From NCBI GenBank assembly GCA_002749535.1, contig MZZL01000041.1, forward strand, positions 62,001-126,000: a stretch of DNA of 64,000 bases, in the 5' to 3' direction. This stretch comes from Apophysomyces variabilis. Its lineage: Eukaryota; Mucoromycota; Mucoromycetes; Mucorales; Mucoraceae. A program made the translations under genes and the position numbers. How positions within the stretch are numbered: the stretch's first letter is position 1; every line of letters starts with the position of its first letter. Of this stretch, positions 1 to 12,238 are shown piece after piece. The notes beneath the pieces were generated by a model. The model saw nothing but the letters and a program-made list of their open reading frames with translations. It had not been told where the DNA came from and did no database searches.

Positions 1-960
1 TTTGGAGCGTGGTTGCTATGGATACCAGGCATTGTTGCCCCAGTCCAGCCAAGACGGAATTCTGATCGAGCAGACATTCAATGAGTAGAGGTGCAAACGC
101 GTGGCGGGGAATATGAAGATCTTTTGTTTCGGGTGTTGTTGTGCTAGGATCAACCTCGGAGTCTTTGGCTATTTCATCCTCATCCACTGGGGGTGGTGCA
201 TTCTAGATAAAACAAAAAAGAAGGAAGCCAGAAAAGAAAAAAAGAAAAAAAAAGGACAAAGGAAGGAGATTTTAGATTGTCTCTTCTCTTCTAGCAGGCT
301 CATCCCATAAGAATAGAACCGGTGCATAGCTTTGTACCATGTAAAAATACAGGATAATCTTGTCCAGCTCACTGACGAAGGTTTCTCTGACCGTATCATC
401 TGGATCGGCGGCTAGTTTCTGGACGATAGGAAAAACCTTCTTGAGCGCATCTTCCATTGCCATTTCCTGAAGAGTGTTGGCCAAGTCTTTCACGAAGAGT
501 AACCTAGCATTGATTTTTTTTTGGTGCCAGCTTCAGCCATCTCTTTTTCTCCCATTTTGCAAGCATTTGGTTTGCTTTTTTCTTTTTCTTGTTCTTTTAC
601 CTCTGTACAGTCAGATCATTGGTACGTAACAAGTCCAATTTATCCAGAGGATCAGTGATATTATCGGTTGGTGTACTGATGGCTTCATAGGGATGCGTGG
701 CCCCCGTGTAAAGTGGTTCTCTTTCTTGAGTATTATCTGTCTGAGGAGGGACGTGGCAAGACTGTAAATCTCGAACCACTGTTTCTACAATGGCCTCCAT
801 GTCGGATTCTGCATTGACGTGCGTGCCGTCTTTGGACTGATGGACAGCGACATAGTCGACATGGAGTGGTTCTGAGTCGAGAGGTTGTGCTGAAAAGAAC
901 TTTTCTGAATCTTGGTCATACTCTTCTTCGTCAATGGAGAAATCAAAGCCGAGATCTTTT
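1..960 (-). CDS. Protein phosphatase 4 regulatory subunit 1 (PP4R1-like), N-terminal part
   Basis: HEAT-repeat regulatory subunit expected to tether and direct the PP4 catalytic subunit. Three exons are readable: about 960-601 (acidic leader ending DPLDKLDLLRTNDLTVQR), 503 to about 300-340, and 202-1, which continues off the window. The intron 600-504 joins in phase to give RLLFVKDLANTLQEM. The second exon carries a HEAT helix pair around LAADPDDTVRETFVSELDKI; the third has FAPLLIECLLDQNSVLAGLG. Order and spacing resemble the start of animal PP4R1. The donor of the second intron is unclear (GT near 335 or 317, or a GC donor near 302). The true start is also unclear: the frame opens near 960 without an ATG, so a short upstream exon is likely. 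Assignment rests on remembered family resemblance. Confidence 0.7.
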
Positions 961-2151
961 TTTCATATCGTACATAGATATATAGAAAAAAAAAAAGAAA
1001 AAGCTAGGTCAACTCAAGGAAAAACAAAGTATAGAGCGTGTGTATAGTTAAAGTGGGTTTCCGTCTCTCTCCTCTCTTTGCTCAGTTTGACTATCTATGG
1101 TTGCACCTATTTTTCCGAGGAATATTTACCAGCCATAGCACAAACTCAAAAGAAGAGGTTCGTTATCTAACGGTGAGATTCTTGGATGGTTTTCTTTGGT
1201 TTGAATGAACTCACATTCACCCTTTCAATGGTGGAATGAGAAAAGAAAAAAGCAACTCACTTTTCTGGGCCGGGATAGCACGGAGATGCAAATCAAACCT
1301 ATCCCAGTCGATTTGTGATCTTTCTTATCCTATCCAGCCAAATTACCCACGAAAGAAAAAAAAAATCAAAGCCGTTTTCTTTCTCTCGGCATCCAATACT
1401 AGATCATATAGCTATACGTCCTACATACTGATCTCTGTCTTTGACCTTTCCAAACATTTACCCTATTTTACCTTGTATTCGTTCCATGTCAGGCTATATC
1501 AACCATCCAATGCAGTCAGAACATCGATTGGTTCATTTTATTCGTGGCTATATATCATGCTAGACGATATTACGCCCACCCGTGTCTATGTTGATTGTTG
1601 GATCGATTATGTGTAACCTATTGCTTCCTCTTTTTTTTTTCTTTTGCTCCGAACGGACAGGATCGCGCGTGATAGAAACGGAATGAAATCGTCTACACAT
1701 CGGGCATCAGGACACAAGACGATGCCCGATATGGCAACTTCGTAGATGAAAAGATGTTCGTTTTCTTTTTGGTTACATAGCATGAGATAACATGGATTTA
1801 CCTTCCATGATATGCATTAGACATTCAACTTAATTTCTTATCATGGACTAGTTTGTCGGTTCTCTTAAACTCTCATGCTAAATAAGCTTATGTACGCATT
1901 GACGGACATTTACGAAACAACTTACAAAATCCGGCAGTCATCTGAACAGGGTTTCAATTTTTAATAAAAAATTACAAGTAGTAGTACATCAAAAAAAAAG
2001 CTTTTGTCTTTTTTTTTAGTTGCTGTAGCTTCTAGACATATAGGGAACAATAGTATGTAGGAGAGAGACAGAGAGTGTGTAAAAAAGGGAAAGGGTGGCG
2101 TACTTGAGAGAGGAACCGATCGATACAGAAAAGGAAATTTTTTGCTTTTTT
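961..2151. other. Intergenic, promoter side of the PP4R1-like gene and 3' side of the transporter
   Basis: No convincing gene. It holds the presumed 5' end of the PP4R1-like gene, several A/T homopolymer runs and, near 1930-2150, the likely 3' untranslated region of the transporter. A 126-codon plus-strand frame at 1236-1616 has no recognisable motif. Confidence 0.6.
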
Positions 2152-3723
2152 TTAAGCTGCTTGTTTCTCTGAGATTGAAATGTCCTTGTGGTCAAACGAG
2201 GCATTGTCCTCCTCGGTAACGTTGGTTTCAGTGACCTTGTTGGCCACCAGATAGATGAAGGGGAATGAAATAAACACCAAGAGCCAGCAGATCAAGCATT
2301 CCCATCGCAAAGGAATGTTAGCAGCATCAATACCGAAGGAGATGGCGGCACCAGCAGACTGAACAGCCTTGTAGAAACCGGCGTAACGGGCCAAAAGGGC
2401 AGGGTCGTTGGACATGGCACCCATCAACCAGTACAAGTACGATTGATAGAGGGAATCAGAGAAACCATACAACAAGAACAAAACAAATGGACCAGCAAAG
2501 CTTGGACTGGTCCAATGGACGGTTTCATTATGCTTCTCAAAATCATTGTTGAAAGACAGCTAGAAAAAGTAGTTTCGTTTTTTCCATTAGCTTCAGTGCA
2601 TATGTGGTCAATGAATTAAAGAAAAAAAAGAGACTCACCTGGAAGACGAATCCACCTGCCCAGACAGCCATCAAGATGACAAAGATGAGCACCAATCCGA
2701 CAAGACCGCGGGCACGACGTCCCATTTTTTGGGTATCCAGGAGAAAGCCGAGACCGACCGAGCCGATGATTTGAAGCAACCAGTACATGAGATCGTTGAG
2801 AGCACGGGTAGAGGGGTTAAAGTAGATAGCGTTCACTCGGAATTGGTAGGCATAAAACCAATTGGAAGCCAAGAAAGCAGGGATCAGGGCCATCATACGC
2901 CATTCCTTCCATACACGCAAGACACCCTTCAATTCTTCTGACCAGTGCGTCGATTTGGCCACGGCGACATGTGTACCATCGGGACGGATAACGTTGGCAG
3001 GTCTGGCCAGAATCAAGGAGAAAAACACACCACAGATCATGACGATGACAAAGGCGGTATAGGTACCAGTAGAAACGCCACCAGCCTGGTTTTCAAGGTT
3101 CAACGCGAGGGCGATCAATGAACCCAAAATACCACCGGTGTTGAACAAGGCCCAGAAGATACCGACAAATTTGCCCTTGTCTTTTTCCTGAGGGTAGGAC
3201 ATCATGATGGCACCTTGCGCAGCCCAAAAGATACCAGCGCAACAACCTAGAATGGCACCTGCAGCAATGACAAATCCGGATACTTGTTTTCGGTCGTACA
3301 CCCACAAAGCTGCAGCATAAATACAGTAACCGATCGAACCGCCCTAATGTCGTACAAGAAAAAAATTAGGTAAATTCATCTAACCCGAGGGTAACCAAAA
3401 AAAACTTTTTCTCGTATTGTTTTTTTTTCTTATTTTTGACAAGCGGAGAGATAGAGAAGAAGAATAACAAGAATACTTACTGTGAGGGTCAAATTGATGC
3501 CCACGGTGTTGATAATAGATCCAGCGAAGAAACCGACAATAGCAAAGCATGCATACAAAGCGCTATTGGCAGCATCGACAAGGGCCACGTTGGAACCCAT
3601 GGATCCACCAGCGCCCAGACCTGAAAGGGCGTTGAACATACCAGGGCAGCAGAGACATACCAGACCCAGTAAGATGATCTGGATGAGAGGGGTGTTGAGT
3701 CTATTGAACAGTGACCCGAACAT
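2152..3723 (-). CDS. UNC93-like major facilitator superfamily membrane protein
   Basis: Predicted polytopic membrane transporter of the UNC93-like MFS group; substrate unknown. Three exons, 3723-3481, 3343-2639 and 2559-2152, give 451 aa. Donors GTAAGT and GTGAGT and acceptors TTAG and CTAG fit, and all junctions are phase 0. About ten to eleven hydrophobic helices are visible. Family-typical segments are GMFNALSGLGAGG in helix 1-2, FWAAQGAIMMSYPQEKDKG in the middle and FLLYGFSDSLYQSYLYWLMG near the end, followed by a short acidic cytosolic tail ending SEKQAA. The ATG is chosen because translation runs straight into the first helix; upstream is a CT-rich leader typical of well-expressed fungal genes. 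The length matches fungal UNC93-like proteins (about 450-480 aa). Confidence 0.88.
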
Positions 3724-4060
3724 TGTTAAATCTTTTATTATCTAATTTTTGTGGTGTGGTAGGGAAAGATAAGGAAAAGAAAAGGGAAATGGAGAAGGGA
3801 CAAGAAAGGGGAGAGAGGAAACAGAAAGATAAAAGCGAGAAATGACTGTTTATATATGTGGATTGGGAATGTCCGCTTTTTTGGGGGGAGAGAGGGGGAG
3901 AAAGAAAAGATCACCCATACATACAGCGACTCACACACAGAGAAAGAGAGGGGAGACAGAGAGAGACAGAGATTGGAAAAAAAAAGGGGGGGAGAGAGTA
4001 GAGATGGGCCTAGGAACACCAATACGAATTACGAGATAAGCGGAGGATTGAATATAGAGT
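3724..4060 (-). promoter_or_regulatory. Polypyrimidine-rich leader of the transporter gene
   Basis: On the coding (minus) strand about 300 bases directly upstream of the transporter ATG are almost all C and T. Such CT-rich tracts are common upstream of expressed fungal genes. The open frames seen here on both strands are low-complexity by-products. Confidence 0.5.
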
Positions 4061-7000
4061 GGATCTGTGGGGTTGAAAATAGATTATGTTATACAAAGCA
4101 AAATATTTAGGTAAGGCGAAGGGCCCTTGGGAAAAACCCTTGTCCTTATGTCATGAATAATCAGGGTTCATTGGGTACCACTTGAATAGAAACAGAAGAA
4201 AACCCTTTTCCTATACACTTCTTTGGTGTTCCCGTTCCCCGCATTTTCCATGCGAATCACCCGCGAGCCCCGCTCAGGATATTCAACTGGTCCCACAACA
4301 TCCCGCTTGAAACAAACTCAGTGCTCTTTTTCATCCTTTCTTCCTTTCTTCCACCCCATCCTCCCAAACATCTGCTGATAATACTTATCTCCGTTCATCC
4401 ATAAACACGTCATTCCTTTCACCTTCTTAGCCACCCTTAGCTCTCCTCTCTTCAGTTGAAGTTATGGAGCCTTTTGCCAATGCCAATTAGATGTCAAGTA
4501 AGAAAAAGAAGGCAAAAGGGAAGAGACAAAGACAGAGAAAAGGATCCGAGTTATTGGATCCGAGGGTTCCAAAAATAAATATCGAAAAAACAAACACAGC
4601 ACACAAATTCCTTCTCCCCCTCTATCATTGCTGGGACTACCTGTGTATAGTCTGGTTCAATGACCCCATTCTGAATTCAGGATGGAAAGAATCATACTTT
4701 GCTATCGGTCAAACATAACCACACAATGCGATTTCAAGCCTCTATCCCGTTTATTCTGAGCTAAATCGTTTTTGATCAAGAGAGTCGTGTGAAATTGTGG
4801 AGACAAGGGTCATCCGATGGAACCGCATTTTTTTTTGGGTCCGAAATATCAGGAGGTCAGAAACCGCCGTCATTGGTCCAACGAGTCTTTGGTAATATCC
4901 ACGCCACCAGATAGGACACACCCTTATCCATCTTATTCAGCCTGCCCCAGGGTCTACATTTGGGGGGAGAGGGTTCGGAAAGAAACAAATAGAGTCAAAC
5001 GCACGGGAGCAGCATTTGGAAAGCTCACCTTAGTGAATGACCAAACAAACCTATTTACTTTGTTTCTAGATGACTCGCAACCAAGTCTGGAACCAGAATG
5101 TATACACTCGGTGAAATCAAGTCAATGAAATATATTTCAAGATATTAGATGATAAACAGCCAATAGTAAGGAATAATGAAACGGAATATATCAAAAACCC
5201 ATCAGCAGTAACCAAAAAGATGGCTTGTCAGCTGTTCTATCAACATCATTTAATTTACTACAAATAGGACCGGAATAAGGAACACAAATGTCATAGATAA
5301 CATGTGGCAGTGTCATAAATTGTATGGCAAACACGATGATAGCCTTGTCGACGTTCTCACGTTTTTTACTTCCGTTCTAATTGGGTTGCCGCCCCGCATC
5401 CTATACTCTGAGAACAACAGACAATCGGACAACAGCACAAATCCGTCCTAAGAGAAAAATATGCTGGTTATTTACCCCCTTTACACAGACGCTTTATGAG
5501 GAAAATTTGCTTTGAAACGATGTAGACACGAGAGGAAAAAAGAATGTGCAGGGTCAGGCGAATGTATGATGCTTTTTGGCGCAGTCGTTCTAATAATTAA
5601 GTGTTTGTTATGGATTACTAACTCTTTCGGTTTACTCTTGTTCAACCTGGTCTAGGTAAGCTTTTGTAGCACTCTGCTCACGAAAAATCCGAACTTTCTT
5701 TTTGATACTCAGCCTCGTGACATTTGTGTATTGGAGGAAAGGGAATATTGATTTGTACGACGCAATGGAGGAGAGAGGGGAATCCCTTGCTACTTTCCGC
5801 GGGATAAGGATTCAGCTGACAACGAAATAGCCGTGAACACGGATTGACCCCTTTTATCATGTGAACGTCTGTTTAAAACGACCCAAACGTTCTACACTTC
5901 ACTTCAAAATTAACCATTACTGAAATTGTACAAACCAAACCTTGCTTTCTTTTCCTCTTTTCACCAACAGGGTGCAGGATGTGTCGCTGTGCCATTCTCT
6001 CCAAGACTCTATTGTTCGCAATGGCTGCCCCAATTTCTTCTAACAAAAAACAGAATGAAAAACGTCAAACTTCTAAGAACCCGAAAGAAAATATGAAAAT
6101 TATTGCTAGTAGTCGATTGTAAGCTCCACGGGCATTCATTGCGGCTCAAACCCAGAGTTGGAACATTTTTCACTAGTGTTCATTTACGTCTTGCGTATCC
6201 ATAGAATCTAAGCGTATCTAAGCAATCTTCAGCCTGAGCGTTACGGGATATCCTTTTCGGAGTTAAGAATCCTTAGCTTCCGTAATCGGAAGGAGTTATT
6301 CTCGCTAAAGCACGGAAAGGGCCTGTGCTACCATAAAAGCGTCGAAAGAAGACGTGCATGTCAGTTTGCTCGTTCCACGTCGAGAGAGTACTCTGCAAAC
6401 ATTGTTGGATTTGTCTTTATACCTCACTGGAGTCGAAAAGTCCGCTTACAAGTCTCTTATATCCATTAATGAGCCTCAACTGGAACTGTATTATAGCGGT
6501 CGTTAGGATACGAGCACTACTACGCGACTTTACACCGCGTCGTCTTTGATTATTGGTGCCAATTCGTTCGAAGCGGGAATCATTCAGTGATGAATCAGCT
6601 GGGATCTGCTACCAAATATTCAGTTTCACATGCTCTGTCGTAGCCAATACACCCTTGGATGTGCAGTTTGCCAATCTCTTTACTTTGGTACTTGATAATC
6701 AAAGTATTTCTGAATGCATTGCTTTTCTGACTACAATTACGTTCCGCAAGACGGATTAGCACGGCAAGATCGAATATGGAAAGGCCTTTTATGTGGTTTC
6801 CCATGAAAAATCTTCAAGTTTCTTTAGTATACGTAACGAAGGAAGGAAGGAAGGAAGGAAGGAAGGACAGGCTTCGCGTACATAAAAGTTAATATCTTGA
6901 AAAGTCCTCGGCATCGTTCTACGGCGTCGAAACTGAATAACAGATAAAAGATATTCATCTAATGTACCGTTGTTAAGGCTTTGCCGGGATTCATCACCTT

Positions 7001-8198
7001 GATATGTCGTCCATATCTATAAGTTTCACTATCCCAGTTCTACTTGTAAAGCACGTATCCTTTGACAGATTCTCTGCATTTTCAATTCCTGCTGCAAAAC
7101 TTCATATTCACGGCCTACTGATAAGGAAGTATTCGTCATATCTGTTGTACTTGCTTGTTAAGTGTCATCATCAGAAATCACGATAGTCTCTCGCTGTGGG
7201 GCTATAATAGCCGTGCCTGCTGGGATACTACTAGACGAATGTAAAGCTTCGGAAATGCTACGAATACCCAGGCAGTGAAATACATTTCGCTCTGGCTATT
7301 ATAAGGGTTATTGTAAATATTCAATACAATGTAATATGTATATGTATATTTACCGGCCAAAAATGAATAAATGGAGCATTGCTTTGTCTTAAGATGAAAT
7401 ATTGACGAGCAGCAATCTTTCCAAAAATTTTTCTTGCCACCATATGTTTGCAAAGGAGAAATTGATTGCGAATTTATGCAAATCCAAGTCTCAATGGATG
7501 GTCTATATCGTGTGTCTGCTCGTGACTGATCCCTATCAACGAGCTTATTCCATTCTTGAACGAATAGCTTCTCCTATCGCGATAAAGATCGTCAATAGAC
7601 TATGGTTAGGCTAAACGTATGTAATAAGTCAAGAAAATATCGATACATGATCACGTATAAAAGGAGATCAAGGCTTACTCGATTGAAATGGTGCAGGTGG
7701 TTTTGCTTTAGCACCTTCCAATGGGCTTCTATAAGCATCGTTCTTTTTCCTGCTGGAATCTTGAACGGGATTGCACTACGTGCCCACTGTGCCCAAACAT
7801 ATTTTGTGTACCATGAAATATTCGAGTAGAAGTCGAGAAAATACGCGTATGGATTGCAAGAGAAAAAGGGAACAGTAAAATACTGTGAGACTTTGGTATA
7901 TCCTTTATTTAGAGTATAAGTTGCTCCCTTTTATATGTCTCGACTAGTAAAATTGGATTTAGAGCACCGAATGTGACTGAGCTTCATTTAATATCTTTGT
8001 TGATCACTTGCGGATACAACATACCATTGTTTGTAAAGATACACCCAAGCGATGGGTAAGTCGTGTTATTTGCAGTATGAATATATCTCTTCGATACAAT
8101 TTAGATGGATTTGAGCTTCAGTAAAGTAATTTATCCCTAACCAACAAGAGATAAACTTAGAAACTATTGTCATATCAATAAAATCATACCAGCAGGAA
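4061..8198. other. Long gene-poor stretch
   Basis: About 4.1 kb with only short, motif-free reading frames (for example 4817-5128 plus). I see no splice-consistent gene, tRNA or rRNA. It contains a GGAA microsatellite at 6838-6867. Decayed transposon DNA is possible given the MULE relic next to it. Confidence 0.5.
6838..6867. repeat. (GGAA)n microsatellite
   Basis: Seven and a half perfect GGAA tetranucleotide repeats lie in otherwise non-repetitive intergenic DNA. Confidence 0.95.
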
Positions 8199-9691
8199 TC
8201 AAAGGGTGCTTATGATAATGTTCCTCATCATCTTTACAATATTCTGACGGTGTTCCTGATTGCAAATAATCCCGTTTCTCTCAGTACTTGAGGGGACAAA
8301 GGTGGTTTCAATAAAACCAAATTCGCGCTGCGCTTGTTTTGCGTTATAATGGGGCTCTCGAAGCTTCTGCTTTGCGAGCTTCTTCTCCACTGAACGCTGG
8401 AGATGCCATAAGCAAAGTCGAAGACGGCGGCCAGACCATACAGACTGAATGGCATACATTTGTGCTTGGTCTTTGTCCGAAGACATAAATTTAGTGTCGA
8501 ATCCCTCTTCTTTAAATTGTGTAAAGAATTCGGTAATGACCAACGTTTTGGCATTATCAATGCCATTATCAGCCAGCCTGGTGTCGCGCAACATATATGC
8601 AATAGAAATACTCATTCCATTGACGTTGCCGACAGTTCCATATAGTTTTGTAAGTTGAATCAACAAGATACTCTTCAACATAGAAGCAGGAAGAAATCAA
8701 ACAGAATAAACGTGTTATAAATCCAAAGGCACTAATCCCATTCTCATTTTAAAGTACACCTGCAGTTTATTTAAAACGTATGACACAAAACAAACTGGCG
8801 GCTACTAGCCTTATCGTACTGTAACAAGAGTACAATTAATCAATCAACATACCTCTTTAATCCTTTCGCGCAGTATTCTTCCACCAGCATCCTGGTCGAA
8901 ATGAACTGAGCGTCATGCAGTTGGAAACATGTTTTAAAAGATTCACTCCACCAATAGTACACCTGTGCTGAAATGATGAGGGTTCCTTCAAAGCGATCGA
9001 TGACCTCTCGATATAGTTCAGGAGCATTTCGTTTATCCGCATTTTCCGCAATGTACAGACAAATCGACTCTGGGGACACTAACATCTTGCCCACCATCTG
9101 GCCTCTGGTGCTCACTAGTATGTTGCACTTCTAAATGAATGCACAGGTTGTTAAAATCAACGAGACCTTTGATACGTTCATCGCACTCATAAGTTGTTAA
9201 CCTAGTCCTGAGTTGCGTGCGTTCTTCGGCTGAAACTTGTCGTTACATTATGTGTACGCTTGTGGACAGTAAGCAACAAATGCCACAGTTGATTTTCACT
9301 CTGGGTTTCCGATTTGCTGAAAATAGTACCGATAACCATTACAATATTCAACCGCGCCAACAACTTTTTTGGCCAAAATACCTAGTGGAAGTTCGCGCAT
9401 ATCTGGTTTCAAGACAATATACCCGTCATAATGGTAGATAGTTCTGCCATTATCACCTTTGCTTGGGTACACACTTGTTAAATCATCGATGTAAACCATA
9501 CGCGTAGTTGAAACGGTATTAATCGGGGTTTGACGGTCACTGCAAATAGTGCAGGTCTTACAAAGACGACTTGTTCTAGAACGAAAAAAATAAATAGGCT
9601 TCATGTATTTTGCAACTTGAGCAGTATCTGGTTTCAGAAGTAGGTTTTTCGATAGTAGCAGACATTGTTTTTTGGAAATAGTCCCAAACAC
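8199..9691 (-). pseudogene. MULE (Mutator-like) transposase relic
   Basis: Degenerate DDE transposase of the MULE group, broken by several frameshifts and stops. In order on the minus strand: an N-terminal block with a Cys cluster (CKTCTICS) and YYFQQIGNPE (9691-9296); a block with ELYREVIDRFEGT and ISAQVYYWWSES (9115-8840); a decayed stretch with VDSTYKT, the likely first catalytic Asp region; and the core 8681-8199 with YMLRDTRLADNGIDNAKTL, SDKDQAQMYAIQSVW and the CxxH-type motif CLWHLQRSVEKKL. The second catalytic Asp region (SDKDQAQ) is still readable. No terminal inverted repeats were found. Repeat proteins of this type are common in Mucorales genomes. It cannot encode an intact enzyme. 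Confidence 0.8.
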
Positions 9692-11207
9692 AAATCGAGG
9701 CCAAAAAAAAAGTTATAAAACATTTTAGCGACATTGTTGCTAACAAGTTGTAAAAATGTACAACAGTTACTGTGTGCTAAAGTCTTACATTCAGTAGCAC
9801 TAAGGGGAAAGTGGGGGAGACTAACTACAATTCGGCAGATCTTGAAATAAATCCCATGCTGACAATACTGAATTAAGCGCTCATCGTAGATCTTGCTTTA
9901 ATCATATAATCGAGCAAGTCTGCACTGGCGGTGTCAGTAGCACCCTCTGAAATCCTAAGACTTCGACTGGGTCTGTTGTCCTCTAATGGTAATAGGATGT
10001 CAATTTGAAAAACGAAACTGGGTGAATGCAAAATACCTGAATTGCGTGTCCCTGTCCTTTCCACTATTCTCATACAGTGAAGCACATCGCTATTTCCTTG
10101 ATACATGAATCATCTATTTCACTTTGCATAAGCTATGTTAATCATGAGTTAATGGTGGATACTTGCCTTGCGCAAAGTAGAGAATCAATCCTTGAATGGA
10201 TGATGCTGCCATGAATATATTTCCTGAAGGCAAACGGGGTGGTCTTCTTTTCTTGAGGGAATACATCCCGGTTAAAGAGATTTAAGGTGATGGGAAAAGA
10301 AGGGACGACATTTATGCAAACCGTGATTGCACTGCTTCCATTACTGTATCTGAAGCCAAAAAAAAAAAAGGACAACTCATTGTCCTGATGTTCCCCATTT
10401 TTTGAACAGATGACTGACGTATAAAAAGGAATAACAGAATGCTCAGAATAAGCGAGACTGAAAAAAGATGTTCTTTATTTCACGAATGATTGTTTTCTTT
10501 AAAAATCTTGAGAAACGCTTGCGGGTAAAAGCGGGTTGGGGTAGTTACTAATATCTTTTGTAAAATCCATACGATCGGTGATGACACGTTAATCTTCTGT
10601 CATTTGATATTCTGTGTCTGCTATGGTCCCAGCAACAGAAGCATAGATTATAAGATGTTAGTGTAGCCTGATCCATACAGTCATTATAGCCGATATGTTC
10701 ACTGACAGTCTAGGCCTGATGTTTTATCCACTGAATATAGTGATGTAATCATGTCAGATATGACAATGACCATATCTAAAAGATATGTATCTATTAAGTG
10801 ACAAACAATTTTGTGACACACGCAATGTGGTCTTTTTCAGCATTTAAGATTGTTCTGCTTTTTATACTAGACTAGCAGGGTTAGCTCGACATAACCAACT
10901 GGTTGACAGAGAATGGTCAGTTCCAAAGCATGAAGGGCAAAATGGCATGATAGAAAAGCAAACAATTGATTCTAGTGTAGAGTGTAAAGATGAAGAATCG
11001 TAAACAGAGTAAAAATACTATGATGCTTACGCATACCTCTTTTTTCAAGGTACCTCCTTTATGCAGCAGTTTCCTTTCTCGCTAATTTTCAAATATGGAA
11101 ACTACTACCCTATGATAACCTGGAGTTCATTTTGAAACTCTTTACAAATGATGAAGAAACGGTATTTGAATCGGTGAACAGTAGATAGAAGTAACCTGCA
11201 AATGACA
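9692..11207. other. Intergenic between transposon relics
   Basis: No recognisable gene. At 10449-10463 a motif GAATAAGCGAGACT matches the inner edges of the large inverted repeat downstream (near 14463 and, inverted, 14950). This may mark an older element end, or it may be chance. Confidence 0.45.
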
Positions 11208-11645
11208 GTGAAATTTAAAAAGTCTACAGGCACTTGATTCTGATGTTCGCGTACTACAACAGTATCAGCGCTGTTGTAAGCGTAGCTCGTTCCTGGGAAT
11301 AAATTGCTGATAATATTGTTGATCATGTCTACGTGGCGATTTTTGGGTGTAAGGATAGCACGATCAGTAAGAAGTTGGGTATCAATGGGAGGGATAGCGT
11401 TGAGTACTGGGTGGAATATAGCGGCAATAAGGTTATCGACATTTGACCCGGATATGCACCACTGAGGGTTGAGGGGAATATAAGCGGAATTTGGAACTGC
11501 ATAAATAAGTGAGAAAATGATGAGGTTCATATGATAGAAGAGTACATACCTGGTGGGACACGGCCATCACCAACATTGAAAAGGAACTCGGCAAAGTGAC
11601 GTTGTTGCTGGGCATGCAGATCAAAGCCATGAAGGTTCTGGTAAA
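11208..11645 (-). pseudogene. Helitron Pif1-like helicase fragment
   Basis: Piece of the helicase half of a Helitron Rep/helicase protein. Two blocks are joined by a good intron (donor GTATGT after GDGRVPPG near 11551, acceptor GCAG near 11499). The first reads FDLHAQQQRHFAEFLFNVG and the second contains LTDRAILTPKNRHVDMINN and SYAYNSADTVV. These match the post-motif-III region of Pif1-like Helitron helicases, where a new-frame DINN-type segment follows the AILTP motif. Everything upstream (Rep nuclease, Walker motifs) and downstream is missing, so this is a truncated copy, although its intron is intact. Confidence 0.75.
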
Positions 11646-11696
11646 TACAAATCAGAAATTAAAAATAAAGAGTGTATGTATATGTGCATGTGTCTC

Positions 11697-12208
11697 TCTA
11701 AGAATTAGGCTCAGCCCTTTGGGCCTCGCTTTCTTTTCACCGATTATCACAAAAAGACACAGTGTGTATATGTGAATATGCGTGCGTGTACGTCCGTACG
11801 CGCACGTGTCTCTCCAAGAATTAGACTCGGCCCTTTGGGCCTCGCTTTCTTTACAGCGATTAAAACGAAAAAGACAGTGTGTGTATAAGTGCCTCTCCAA
11901 AACCTCGGCTCAAGAAAGAAACTGGTGGAGTAATTACAGCGCGTTTATGACAGGTGTGACGGAAGTACCCCTCGTGTAACGTACCTCCAAAAATTCATTG
12001 CAACCCTTCATGTTGTGCAATTGAAAAGCAAAAGACAGATTGTGTATGTCAGTGCACATATGCACGTTTCTTTGCAAGAAGTCGGTTCGACCCTTCGGGC
12101 CTCGCTTTCTTTCAGCCATTGAAAAGAAAAAGAAACAGAAAAAGAGTGCATGTGGGCTGTCTTTCCAAGAACTTGGCTCGGCCCTGTGGGCCTCGCTTGC
12201 TTTGTATT
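11697..12208. repeat. Degenerate tandem repeat with GGCCC...GGGCC hairpin core
   Basis: Four spaced units share an AAGAA-TNGGCTC lead-in followed by GGCCCTTTGGGCCTCGCTTT (near 11715, 11830, 12095 and 12180; unit three has CGACCCTTCGGGCC). Each is followed by AAAAAGACAGTGTGTGTAT-like sequence. The GGCCC and GGGCC halves can pair as a short hairpin. The array lies between the Helitron fragment and the Tc1/mariner copy. It may be a satellite-like expansion of an element end. Confidence 0.65.
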
Positions 12209-12238
12209 TGTCTCTCAGCTCAACATTTTAACTTGAAA

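Noticed and set aside
1236..1616. 126-codon plus-strand frame
   Set aside because: Motif-free, aromatic and Ser-rich composition from AT-rich DNA, no leader or splice context.
4817..5128. 103-codon plus-strand frame
   Set aside because: No recognisable domain, no promoter signals, and low-complexity codon use; more likely chance.
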